64,000 bases of DNA from Hippopus hippopus (Eukaryota; Mollusca; Bivalvia; Cardiida; Cardiidae). Both the position numbers and the translations under genes were made by a program. The notes under the pieces were generated by a model. That model saw nothing but the letters and a program-made list of their open reading frames with translations, made no database searches and was not told the DNA's origin. The stretch covers positions 44,765,650-44,829,649 of the forward strand of contig OX328098.1 of assembly GCA_946811185.2 (NCBI GenBank), given 5' to 3'. Below, one piece after another: positions 40,101 through 52,100 of this stretch; positions within the stretch are counted from its first letter, which is position 1, and every line of letters starts with the position of its first letter.

Positions 40101-43100
40101 CTAAAAATGCCCAATGATGATGATGATAATATCCAATCCCCCAAAAGGATTGCACAGGCAGACTGATTTAATTTACAGAAATGGATTCTGCCTCTTTTTA
40201 ATCTTTCCCATAAGACACAACTTTTAAACTTGTCCTAATTCAAAGGTTTTCAAGGTGACACATATGAAAATACCCATAATAATGGAATCAATCTTTAAAA
40301 ATTCATAAAACATTATAGGAACAGGAGGAAATGCAGGTTACCACAATGTTTTCTTCATCAAGGTCTTTAACAAGGGATCATGTAGTATAGAGTTGAAATA
40401 TCATTGACAAAATCTTACCTATAACTTTTATGACTTTCATATGAGCCATGCTCAACAAAAAGGGGGCTTAATGCATGTGCAAAAAGTATTGATCCAGGTC
40501 AGCATGGAAAGTCTGCGAGGCCAACCGGGGTCAATACTTTTCACTAAAAGTAAAATTTTCTGCATGTCAAAGGACCAGTCTATTTCATGAATCAGTCAGT
40601 TGTTATACAAGATGGATTTTATGGATCCATAATTATGTGATGACTTGCTAAGTATCATGCATCACGTAGATGCATTTCACCCCCTTTTACTAGAGCATGG
40701 TTCATATAAATAGAGGATATTTGTTTTTTTCGGTGAAAAATCAAAATTTATTTCATCGAGTGAACACCATCGGTAATATTTTCACGAGTGGCGAGGCCAC
40801 AAGTGAAAATATTACCGATGGTGTTCACCAGATGAAATAAATTTTGATCTTTCACCGAAAAAAACAAATATTTTATTTGTTTCATGCTTTTAACCCTTTC
40901 TTTGAGGAGCTTTATCAAAATCCAGTACAGTTCTTTTCAATTATTCCCCGAGGCGTACCCCTTGCGCATAGCAATGCATTACAATATTACGTCAAGCGCG
41001 AGAAATCTAAGGTAAATGACGTCATATTTCCATCTGGTTGTGAGTCGCGTGCAATTTACCTAGGTAACTAGAATATAAAAATCGGTATTTTCACTGGTTG
41101 TACCCGTATAATATCGAAAAATATTTTCACTGCTATTTCTCAATATCCTACCGGGAAGCATGAAATAAAATCTCACTCTCATGTTCAAACTATATAATAT
41201 GCAAAGGGTTGCCTGAGGAGCTTTTGTCAATAGAAAAGATTTAACCCTAAGTCTGCTCAGCACAACACACTCACCTTTTCCCGACAGTGTACATCAAGAT
41301 CAGACTGCAGAAAATGTGCAGTCTGATCTTTGATCTACACTGTCTGATATTTTTTTCCTGAAAATAAGTTTGAAGTAGCATTATTCAGATTTTAACTATC
41401 AGCTTAAAAAGTTTAACTTATTTAGAAGGATAAGGGTTATAGAGAGGATTGTTCTTACTTTTTTTAATTTATGAGGGGGTAGAAGATATTAAACATGATG
41501 GGGATGGGTTTTGTACCCCTATGTAAAAATGGTTGAGGTGAAGAATTTGTCCAGGAGGGGATTTCATCTGCTTAAAGCCTGGTATCTGTTACCTTGTATT
41601 CCATCCTCTGAATCAGCGGAACCTGAGACATATTTACTGATGAACTTGTCTTCAAGTGTTCTGGCAAACCCTTCTACATTCACAGCTGAAAGAATCAAGT
41701 TTATTCAACCCTTTACCATACAATGCAACTTTTAATGATCCTGGGAAAGAAGCCTTTTGAAAATATTTGGGAAAAGGAAAAAATGCTGGTAACCAGCATT
41801 TTGTCCTTTTCCCACAATGTTTTCTACAGTATCAAAAATGTTTGCACCATTTGAGCCACAATGAAATTGTCGTCTGCAAACACTTTCAAATTGAACAAGG
41901 CTAAAATTTTGTCTTCAGGTAACAGGTTAATTACAGTAACCCCTCACCAAACAGTAACCCCTCACCTTACTCCAGACAGAGTTTTATCCAGTTTGCCTTT
42001 TTCTCACCAGATAAATTTTACCATGCCTGTAGGATAAATTTCGGGAAATCAGCATTTTCTTCTTTTCCCACAATGTTTTATATCCTTTCAATGGCCAATA
42101 CCATTGTTTTAGCCACATCTTATCTTATTGTCTGCCTATGATGTCAATTAAGACTAGTCTGAATCTTTTTGTATGGCAATTCAAATTTTTTTCCTACATT
42201 CCAAAGACAAATTTTAGTTTTTGAGACTCATTTGTTGTCTGCAACTATTGCCAGTTTGGCCCATGTTGAAATTGTGTTATCTGGTAAAGAGCTAATGACA
42301 TTTTAAACAATATTTCAGTTGTACCCCAGTCACATATCATATTCAAGATATTTTCTGAAGAACGGTCATTTTAAAGGACTCATATCTAACCGTTGAAGCC
42401 ATACTTTGAGCTTTACTCTGGGGCCTGGTGTCTGAAACGTATGTTAAAAAGTCAGCAACATATGCATAAAATATTTTCAAAATCTGACCAGTCCCTTTTC
42501 ACCAACCGATCTGTAAAAGGTTCTCAGTCCAATTCTCCTGAATTTTCTAAATTTGAAAGTAACATAACTTCTGATTGGCTAGACCATTTGGTCTAGCCAA
42601 TCAGAAATTGTGTTACTTTCAAATTTTGAAAATATTAAATAAGACAAAGAATGTTCTTAAGAATGGTTGGTGAATACTGACCCTGGTGTCTAGCAGCATA
42701 AGCTGTTTACAGAAAATTGGACAGAAGGATATCCGGGAAACAGATGTAAGGTCAGACCGATAACGCCAATAGAATATCTTTCGCCCCCTCCCCCCTTTCT
42801 GTGGGGGATAGTAAAAGATGAATTTGACAAACCTTGACATGAAGGGTACTCTTTATCCCAGCGATGGCCCAGGACACAGGTAAGTCTGTCATCACGGTCA
42901 GGCTTATAACCTTCGTCACATATGTAAGTCGCTACCCCATTCAGAAAGTAACTGGAAACAATGACTTTACCATTTTTGGGGTTTTCCAGCTTTGGGCACA
43001 AGTGCACTTAAAATATAAATTTTTCTGTTTATTCCCTTAACCTTGTACCAAACATTCTTGTGCATTAACAACCCTTAGGAAAGTAGCTTCTGAAAACATT

Positions 43101-46100
43101 GAGATAAAAGGTTAAAATGCTGGTAACTAGAGTTTTCTCCTTTTACCACAACATTTTCTTTCTTATCAAATATAAAACCAATTATTTGAGCCACATTTGT
43201 CTTCTGCACATGTTCTCAACTTGGACAAGTCTAAAATTTTGCCATCTGGTAAACATTTATGTCCTCCTATACTTTCTTGGATAATTTTAGAATATGTAAA
43301 AGTTACACGAGAAGAACACAGGAATATCTTTAACAAAAAAGGCACACGGCTAAAGAAGTACTGGAATAATGAATAATGAAACTCTTTTATGGTTAGATAT
43401 GCGAAAAAAGAATGAAAATTAACTCCAACAATAATTGTCTCTTATTATTTTGCATATATTCTTGAAAAGTGAAATTTCTGTTTAGGTATATTTTTTAAGA
43501 GTACGAAGATGTTAATCCAAATCATCATTGAAAATGAACCAGTTGCCGCCAAAATTGATCTGACTGAAAATATATGAGCCATGCTCTGTGAAAAGGGGGC
43601 TTAATGCATCTGTGAAAAGTATCGACCCAGGTCAGCCTGCGCAGTCTGACCTGGGCAGAAACTTTTTGCTATTGGTCAATTTTCTGTATGCCCAAGTACC
43701 AGTCTATCTCATGATTAAGTTGGTTGTTTGAAAAAGTGGATGTTATGGATCCATAAGTATGTGATGGCTTGCTTGTTACAATGGACCGCGGAGATGCATT
43801 AAGCCCCCTTTTGTCAGAGCACAGTGCATATGCAGACATACAGTAATGGGTAATAGGGTTACAGTCAAATGAGCCATGCTCTGGCAAAACAGGATTTCAT
43901 GCATCTCCGTGATCCATGGTACCAAGCAAGCCATCACATACTTATGGCTTCACAATAGCCACTTTCTCTAACAACCGACTTAATCATGAGGTGGACTTGG
44001 ACATACAGAAAATTTGGACTGCACAGGCTGACCTGGGTCGATACTTTTCACAGATGCATTAAGTCCCCTTTTCACAGCATGGCTAAAATATTTGTGGTAG
44101 CAATGCTTGCATACTGTTATCATAGATTTTCCAACAATTACGCCTGCTTGGCTCGCAGAATAATTAGTCCACATTTTTCAACAATTGCAATTTTTTTTTC
44201 ATTAATTCCAGTTTATCAACTTAAAAAAGAAGCTATAAAACTAGCATAGTCAGCTATGCCGAAAAATAAACACGAAGAATGCATTTACCATTATAGCCAT
44301 CAGCAATGCACCTTGGAGTGCCATAATTCCAGTCGTAGTATGTCATGTTGGCAACTTTCTTCTCTACACATCTTTGTTTTGATGATGCTCCGATAATTCT
44401 GAGAAGAAAGGGATGACAGTGTAGTGTAAAGGGTCTATGTAAAAGTTGGTAGTGTAGATCCAAGATCAGGCTGTATGTTTTATGCAGTATGATCTTGATC
44501 AATACTGGCCTCAAAGGAAAACTCTTTACCACATAACAAAAGTTTAAACTTGTCCAAATTAAAATCCCGATGACAATTTAATTGCCAATAGAATGATACG
44601 ATTTGCTTTTGAAAATGGAGAAAACACTGTGGGAAAAGGAGAAAATGCGGCTTACAATCAGAGTACACATTTTGGGCACTCTAATCTTGATCTATACTGT
44701 CAACATAATCAAATCCAGGTTTTCTTTGATATTCTGTTAAAATTCTTCAGCTGTTGGAATGTTAACAAGAGTCTATATGAAACTGAAAAGTGTCAAAGGG
44801 CTACCTTGTCACTGGAAACGGTAAAAAAATAATCCAAAGGGACATAACTCCTGTAATGGTCTACCAATCTTGAGAAAAAAATTACTAGTGCACAACTTTA
44901 CGGAAGGCTTCTTACAAACTTTCAGTTGAACTGGCTGAGAACGGTAGTCAGAGATGAGAAAAAGAAATAGCATCTTCTTACTGACAGATGGAAGGACAAC
45001 CTTTTTCCAGTATTAATGACCCTTTGACTTCATTTCTTTGTTTAACCCTTTACCACACAAGAAAAATTTCCATCTGTCTTATCTGAAAACATTTGCAGAT
45101 GACAATCTTAACATGGCCTAAATGATGAAATTTGTCTTTGATAGGGTAGAAAACATTGTGGGAAAAGAAGAAAATGCTGGTAACCAGTATTTTCTACTTT
45201 TCCCGCCGTGTTTTCAAAAGCCCTCCTTCTTAGGGTCATTTCAAGATGCCATCAGTTGGTATTGTAAAGAGTTAAGAGTTTGACTTTTTGCCAAGCAAAA
45301 AAAAATTTTAGACCTGTCCAAATTAAACCATTTGCAGACGACAAAGTACATGTGACTCAAAGTCTGAAATTTCTCTTTAGAAGTGTAGAAAACATTGCAC
45401 AAAAAGGTGAAAAATGCTGGTTGCCACCATTTTTTCCCTTTCCCACAATGTTCTCAAAAGCCTTCTTCCTAAGGGTCATTAAAACTTGGGATTGTGTGGC
45501 AATCGCTGATTTCAAATTTATTTCATGGAAGTTCCTTTAACTGTTTCCAAACCAGAAGCTTTTATGGACAGTGTAGATCAAGATCAGACTGCACAGAACG
45601 TGCAGTCTGATCTCTGATCTGCACTATCCAGTGCTACATTCTAGATTATGGCAGAACTGTCTCTTGATCTTGCAGAGGAAATGTATTTTTAGCCTTTGAG
45701 AAAATGTAATTTATTTATTCAGTAGTGAAAGAGTTAACAGCAAAATGCACCATAATCATCAATTCTCGTAAAGAAATAAGCCAAGCAGAGGATACAAACA
45801 AGCTACCCACTAGTTTTAAGCCCTGTATGTTACCAACTTAGCTAAAGGGCTTAGCCCCTGACTTCATGATGGGTGGGGGGGTCCTGCGTGGCTCAGTGGT
45901 AAAGTGTGGGACTCCTAACCTGGAGGCCCCTGGCTCGAGATCCACCTGATCCGCTGGGTTTTTCGTGGGAGTGTCCTTGGGCAAGACACTTCAGAGCCCA
46001 AGCCTAGTACTGGTGAAACCTAGGAATTACATGAATATGTGAGTTGTCACCGTGATAAAACTAAAATAATATTAAAAGTGGCGTAAAACATCATTTAATC

Positions 46101-49100
46101 AATCAAGCGTAATTGGGGGCGGAAATGAAATACAAACATGTAAAAAGCTATACAAACTTAAATCCGTTGTTACAAGAGTAAGTAACTCTGTTGCGCCTCT
46201 CATCAAAATAGACGGATCCAAACATGGGAGGATCTGGCATAATACATCGTCCGGCCCTTTGGGCTGAAACATTGTAAAATTGTATACATTCGAAAAACTT
46301 GTTCACACATACCTATTTACAACAGAATTCTAAACTTGTCCATATTGAAGAATTTGCAGATTACCAGTTAAATATGGCTCAAATGATTAGAACTACCTGT
46401 ATGAGGAAGAAAACATTGTGGGAAAAGGAAAAGGATACCAGCATTTTTACCTCTTCCTACATTGTTTTCAAAAGCTTTTACCTCCACAAGCTTTAAAACT
46501 CAGGACTGTATGGCAAAGAGTAAACTCTTAACAGAATTCTAGACCTTTCCATATTGAAAGTATTTGCAGACAACAAATTGAATGTGGCTCAAGTGATTAG
46601 ATTTGCCTTTCAAAGGGTAGAAAATGTTTTCAAAAGCACTCAGGAGGGAAATTCTATTTGGTCAGTGTACTCAATTTTTAAGACCATAAAACAGGGAAAT
46701 TTCGCTTAATACACTTGGAATGGTAAAACTTTGCAGTATAATAAATTCGTTGTACGGTCAGGTGGCAGGAGACTTGGAAACTTGTTCACGGCTGTGGCGA
46801 ATAATGTCACCACCTCGCCTTGATTCGCCACAGCCGTGAACATGTTTCCAAGTCCCCTGTCACCTGACTGTACAACTAATACTGTTAAAACTTGAACATG
46901 TGTAGAATGGCTTAGCTGTGCAAACATAGATAAATTATCGCTATACATGGTGAAAGGGATAGAAAAAATCAAGGGATTGTCCTCATTTTAAACCAGAAAC
47001 GACAACAGCAATTGTTTTGAATGCCTCCAAAACATTCAATGCAATTTCTGTCTGTTGTAATCTGCACAATCTTACAGGTGTGGTAAGATTGGGCGAAATT
47101 ATTACGGTACGAAATGACCAGTTCCCTGGACCGGAAATGAGGGGAACCTGCTTGTACTGATTCTAGTATGATTTCCGCCATCTTAGAGAACAGTGATAAC
47201 GATTACTAACGAAGACATCGGGCATCATCTTAATCCAGAGAGATTATAATTAAATCCAGGGGTTGGAGACGTAAACTACAAAGGTAAGTTTACGGTTTTA
47301 CAACACTGGCGTTGTCGGCACTGACCTGAATACGCATATTTTTGGGAAATTCGTTAGGCTATCGACAGACTTGGAAAATTAGATTTCTGGGAAATCGGGA
47401 AAATTTGGCTAAGTTGTTGATGTTTATGTAGTCCCTAGTTGCCTATTAGGTTATCCCACGACGGAAACTTGATATGCAAATGTTGCGAGAGAATTTACAA
47501 CCTTGAAGAAGCAGCGATAGTGACATTTGAATAGGTCGAGTTCGTTGGCTGTCTGTCTAGCTTGTCAATTTCTCGAACATTTGTGTTTAAGTTAAAAACA
47601 AAATTTTACAGCTTTTGGGGTTTTTCTATTGCCGAATTGGCGTCTTAAAAATTATTTCAAGTTATTTCCTAAATTTCTGTGTTGGAATTCCCGCGGAAAA
47701 ATTGGCTATTTCCGCCGTGCGCCATTTTGATGCGCACACGTTTAGAATTTCCGGATTGAAAATTAATTAGGTTAACGGTGTTGTAACTCCTTTAGTTGAG
47801 TTATTTCTATACTAACAAAAAATTATTTCCCAATTTCTAGACTCTAACACTGTTAATTAATTCATTACTATATTAAACTAAGCTTTTAGTTAATTATATC
47901 GATTTTTGATTTCAGGAACCACGTTTAGGTCTATATGTAAAATTTCTAGACTAAAGTAGATAAAGTCCCTTTCAACAATTTTATGTTTTGAAAACATTGA
48001 CAAAAAGCTCTACATTAAAATTATTATTTCTTAATTAAAACTTTATTAGGTTTCTACTATCTCTCCTAAAATAACATAGATTCATTTTCAGCAATTAATT
48101 TATTTCAGAAAACATTGTGGGAAAAAAAAAAAATAAATAAATAAATATATATATATTTGAACGTTTTAACATTTAACCCTATTTCTGGACATATAAATTG
48201 GGTTTAATCTTATTTCAAATTGAAATTGTGTATTTTTTTTCGATTTAAAATTTAATATTTAGTTTATTTCTGTCTGTTTAATTAATATTGTTAGGTCCTT
48301 TAGACTTGACATATATTAATTACAGTTTATCATGGACGGAGGCCCGCCACCTCCAACTAGGTCCAAGATAAGGGTAAACTTTTGTTTACCTGGTGATTTG
48401 AGGGCACTCCCAGGAGTTGGTGAAAAATCAGCTCAAGTGATAGTGGATGCCAGGGATCGTTGCGACAATCTCACAAAAGAGATGTTCCTCAATTTGAGAA
48501 TAAGGCAACCAGAACGATTATTGCCTTATCTAGATTTCACGCCTTTTCCTTTAAAGCAAACTTTTGCTGAAAGGAATTCAGGGGCGAGAAATAAAGAGAA
48601 TGATGAGGAAGATGATGACTTCTTCTTAACGGAGGAGGAAGATAGGCAGGGTTATAGAGGCGAAATGTTTGGCAGAACACCAGATGACAAGGCATCTTTA
48701 GCTTACCAGATGGAGAGACAGTTCAGAGTTGATAAAGGACTAGACACAGATTGGGTTAGGCGACCTCATAGGTTTCAGTCAAGCCCTTGGCAACAAGAAA
48801 ACGTGGGCTATAAAGAAGAGATGAGAGATAGAGACTATGAACCTTTTAGAAGGAATATTGCCTCAGAATTTCAAGAATATCCCCAAGGCAGAACATACTT
48901 CAGAGAGTCTAGGGGAACTCCAAGGCAGAGTGAAAGAAGGGCTGCAAGCATTCCAAAGTCTATCTCTTATGATGGGAAAGGTGATTGGCAAGCATTTGCT
49001 ATGAAATTCGTAATGTTTGCTGAGGGACAACAGTGGTCAGCACAGGAACGAAAACGCAATCTTTGCTGGTGCTTAGAAGGGGCTCCCAGTGAATTCTTTG

Positions 49101-52100
49101 CAAACCTGTTGCGCAGAGAACCAAATGTTCCATTCCGAGAGATCATGGAGCGACTGGAAAGGAGATTCGACATCAGGGATTTACCAGAAACTACCCAGAT
49201 GTTATTCTCATATGCGTCTCAGGGAAATAAAGAATCTGTGGTGGAATGGGCAGCGCGTGTCATTCAGCTGGCAACAAGAGCCTTCCCGGATATGCCTGAC
49301 AATCAAATGTACAAACAAGCAATATTGCGGTTTTGTCAGGGCTGCCTAGATAAAGGGGCTGGCCATTATGCACTGACTTGCAAGCCGGCAACAATGGAGG
49401 AAGCTGTGGATAAAGTTCGGTGGTACCAGCACACTGACACTGTCATGTATGGGAAGTCAAGAAAAGAAGTAAGAAATGTAAAAATAGAAAGAGACATATC
49501 GAGCTTCTACTCTGATGAAGAAGATCTACCTCGTGTCGCTAGAGCCTCGGCACCACAAAATCCCAAAATGAACTATCAAAGAAAGAATTCAGTTCCAGTT
49601 TCAACGGGAAGTTGGCAAGAAGACCGAGTAAAAAAGATCGAATCAGAAATAGGCCAACTTCAGAAACAAATGTCAGAGCTGAACACAAGCATGGGTGAAG
49701 TCAAATCTATGCTAATGTCATTGGGTGCGAAACCCAAGTCCAAGGCTGCCACACAAGGATACTTTAAGTGTGGGCAACCAGGGCATTTTGCACGGGATTG
49801 TCCTAATGCAAAGAAAGTGGCACAGGTTGCTGAGGAGGAAGAAGAAGAAGAAGAAGAAGAGGAGGATTTAAACTTCCAGCGGTCGGACCTGGAGGCCGAG
49901 TGCCGACCGTATGCCCTAGAGGAGGCCTAAGCAATGAAACATCACTAGCTGCAGCTCTTCGTCATCTTTTTAGTGATTCAGATGAGGAAGCAGATGAGAT
50001 TGAAGAAAAAAGCTCAGGGAAAAGAAAGCTTGACACGGATAAGGTAGCCGAGTCAAACATTACTTCAGGGAAAATTGCTGGAAATGGGACAGGCATGGGT
50101 AACGAGTCCGAGTCTAGCCTAGGGGATGCAACGGACACGGACAGTGAATCTGAGTCATGTATCCAAATTAACCAGTTAAGGTCTGCTTCTATGATACAGA
50201 TTCCAGTTATGTTGGGAGGAATACCAATTGAGGCTGTCGTAGATACAGCGGCAGAAGTGACCATTATCTCCGATAGGGTGTACAAAGAGTTAAATTGGAC
50301 TGGTCCTATCATTAAGCAAGTACTATTGCAGACTGCGGGCAGGGAATTAAAGATAAAAGGATTCATTATCGGACCTCTTGCACTGCAGATAGGTAGTCAT
50401 GTGTATGAAGAGGAAGTCTATGTAGCACCCATTGAGGACAAGATGTTACTGGGATTAGATTTTTTGAGGAGAAATAAGATAAGCATTAATCTCGGCCAAG
50501 AGGAGGGTTATTTAGAAGTAAATGAACAAAAAATTCCCTTTGTGTTGAAAGACAAAATGAAAGGGGAACCCAAAAAGAACCAAAAGCCTCACAAGTACGA
50601 GTTTGTCAGAGAACCATCATTCCCCCAAAAACGGCGAAGATAGTTACCTGCGCTACCAAAAGTCAAAAAACTGATTATATGGTTGAGCCAATAACTGTAG
50701 GAGAGATTGCAATGCCAAGAACTCTACACCAGAAAAATCAACAGCCCAGAATATGCATGTTAAATTTGACCGATCAGAACATTGTCATAAAAGTTAATCA
50801 GCGGATTGGAGAGGCATACCAGGTCTTACCAATTACACCAGCAGACAATGCCAAACTTCAAAAAATTGAAGTGACCGACCCTTCTAATGTTGTCCCGGAT
50901 CATTTAGAGGATTTGATCAATAGTTCAAAACAGAACCTGTCAGATAGAGAAGGGATGCTACTTGAGGACTTGATTCTCGAGTACCAGGACGTTTTTGCCA
51001 AGGATGATTATGACCTAGGTGATTTTACAGAGATAAAACATTCAATTATCACAGGTGATGCAAAACCAGTGAAACAAAGAATGCGGAAGACTCCATTGGG
51101 TTTTGCAAAGGAAGAACAAGCCCATTTGGATAAAATGTTAAAAGCTAAAGTGATTCAACCATCCAAATCTGAATGGGCATTGGCTCCAGTATTAATACGC
51201 AAAAGGGATGGGTCAGTCAGATGGTGTGTGGATTATCGTGAGTTAAATAAAATAAATGAGAAGGATTCCTTCCCCCTCCCACTAGTAGAAGATTGTATTG
51301 ACACTCTGGCGGGAAACAAGTACTTCTCGAAACTTGATGCAAACTCTGCATATTGGCAAGTTCGAATTAGAAAAGAAGATCAGAAAAAGACTGCATTCCT
51401 GACCAAATATGGACTTTTTGAATTTATACGTATGCCGTTTGGGTTATGTAATGCACCTGCCACCTATTGCCGGGTAATGAATCTAATACTTCGTGGTCTC
51501 ACATGGGAAATAGTTTTGGCATTTCTAGATGACATTCTAGTTATGGGTCAGGACTTCAAATCCCATTTGGAAAATCTTAGGAGGGTCCTCCAGAGATTCC
51601 GTGAGTATGGATTACGAATGAAACCGAAGAAATGTATCCTTTTTCAGCAAGAAGTTGAATTCTTAGGACGCATAGTAGGTCAAAAAGGGTTGCAGCTGAC
51701 ATCTGGAAATATTGATGCAGTTATAAATTGGCCGACACCAAAAAACTCGAGAGAAGTAGAAAAGTTTTTGGGGTTAGTTAACTACCATAGGTTATTCTTG
51801 AAAGATCTAGCCAAAGAAGCAGTACCTTTGTACCGAATCACCAGCACAAAGACCTTTGTTTGGGGGTCTGAACAGGAGCAAGCCTTCAAAAAGATTAAGG
51901 AATTAATGACAACCGCTCCGTTACTGACGTTACCAAACAGCAAGGATCCGTTTATACTGGACACGGACGCATCCGACGCAGCAATTGGTGCGGAACTTAT
52001 ACAGGTCCAAAACGGAAAGGAACGAGTAGTAGCTTTTGGGAGCCTAGCATTATCCCATGAGCAACGTAGGTACTGTACAACTAGAAAAGAATTGCTAGCC

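Larger units (their letters stand above)
44518..46640. mobile_element. Palindromic MITE copies around exon 2 and the SINE
   Basis: Copies near 44518-44650, 45032-45275, 45275-45505, 46310-46530 and 46528-46640. A SINE (45886-46110), exon 2 and a GATC hairpin (45560-45640) lie among them. Confidence 0.7.

Noticed and set aside
46969..47181. Minus-strand open frame across the 5' LTR boundary
   Set aside because: It spans the host-LTR junction and reads the LTR backwards, so it is fortuitous.
48109..48124. MITE copy inside the retrotransposon leader
   Set aside because: Only about 16 bases (AGAAAACATTGTGGGA) match; too short to call an insertion.
49900..49902. GTG as start of the protease
   Set aside because: A GTG start is not expected in an animal element, and the frame is entered from the slip site 27-33 bases upstream.
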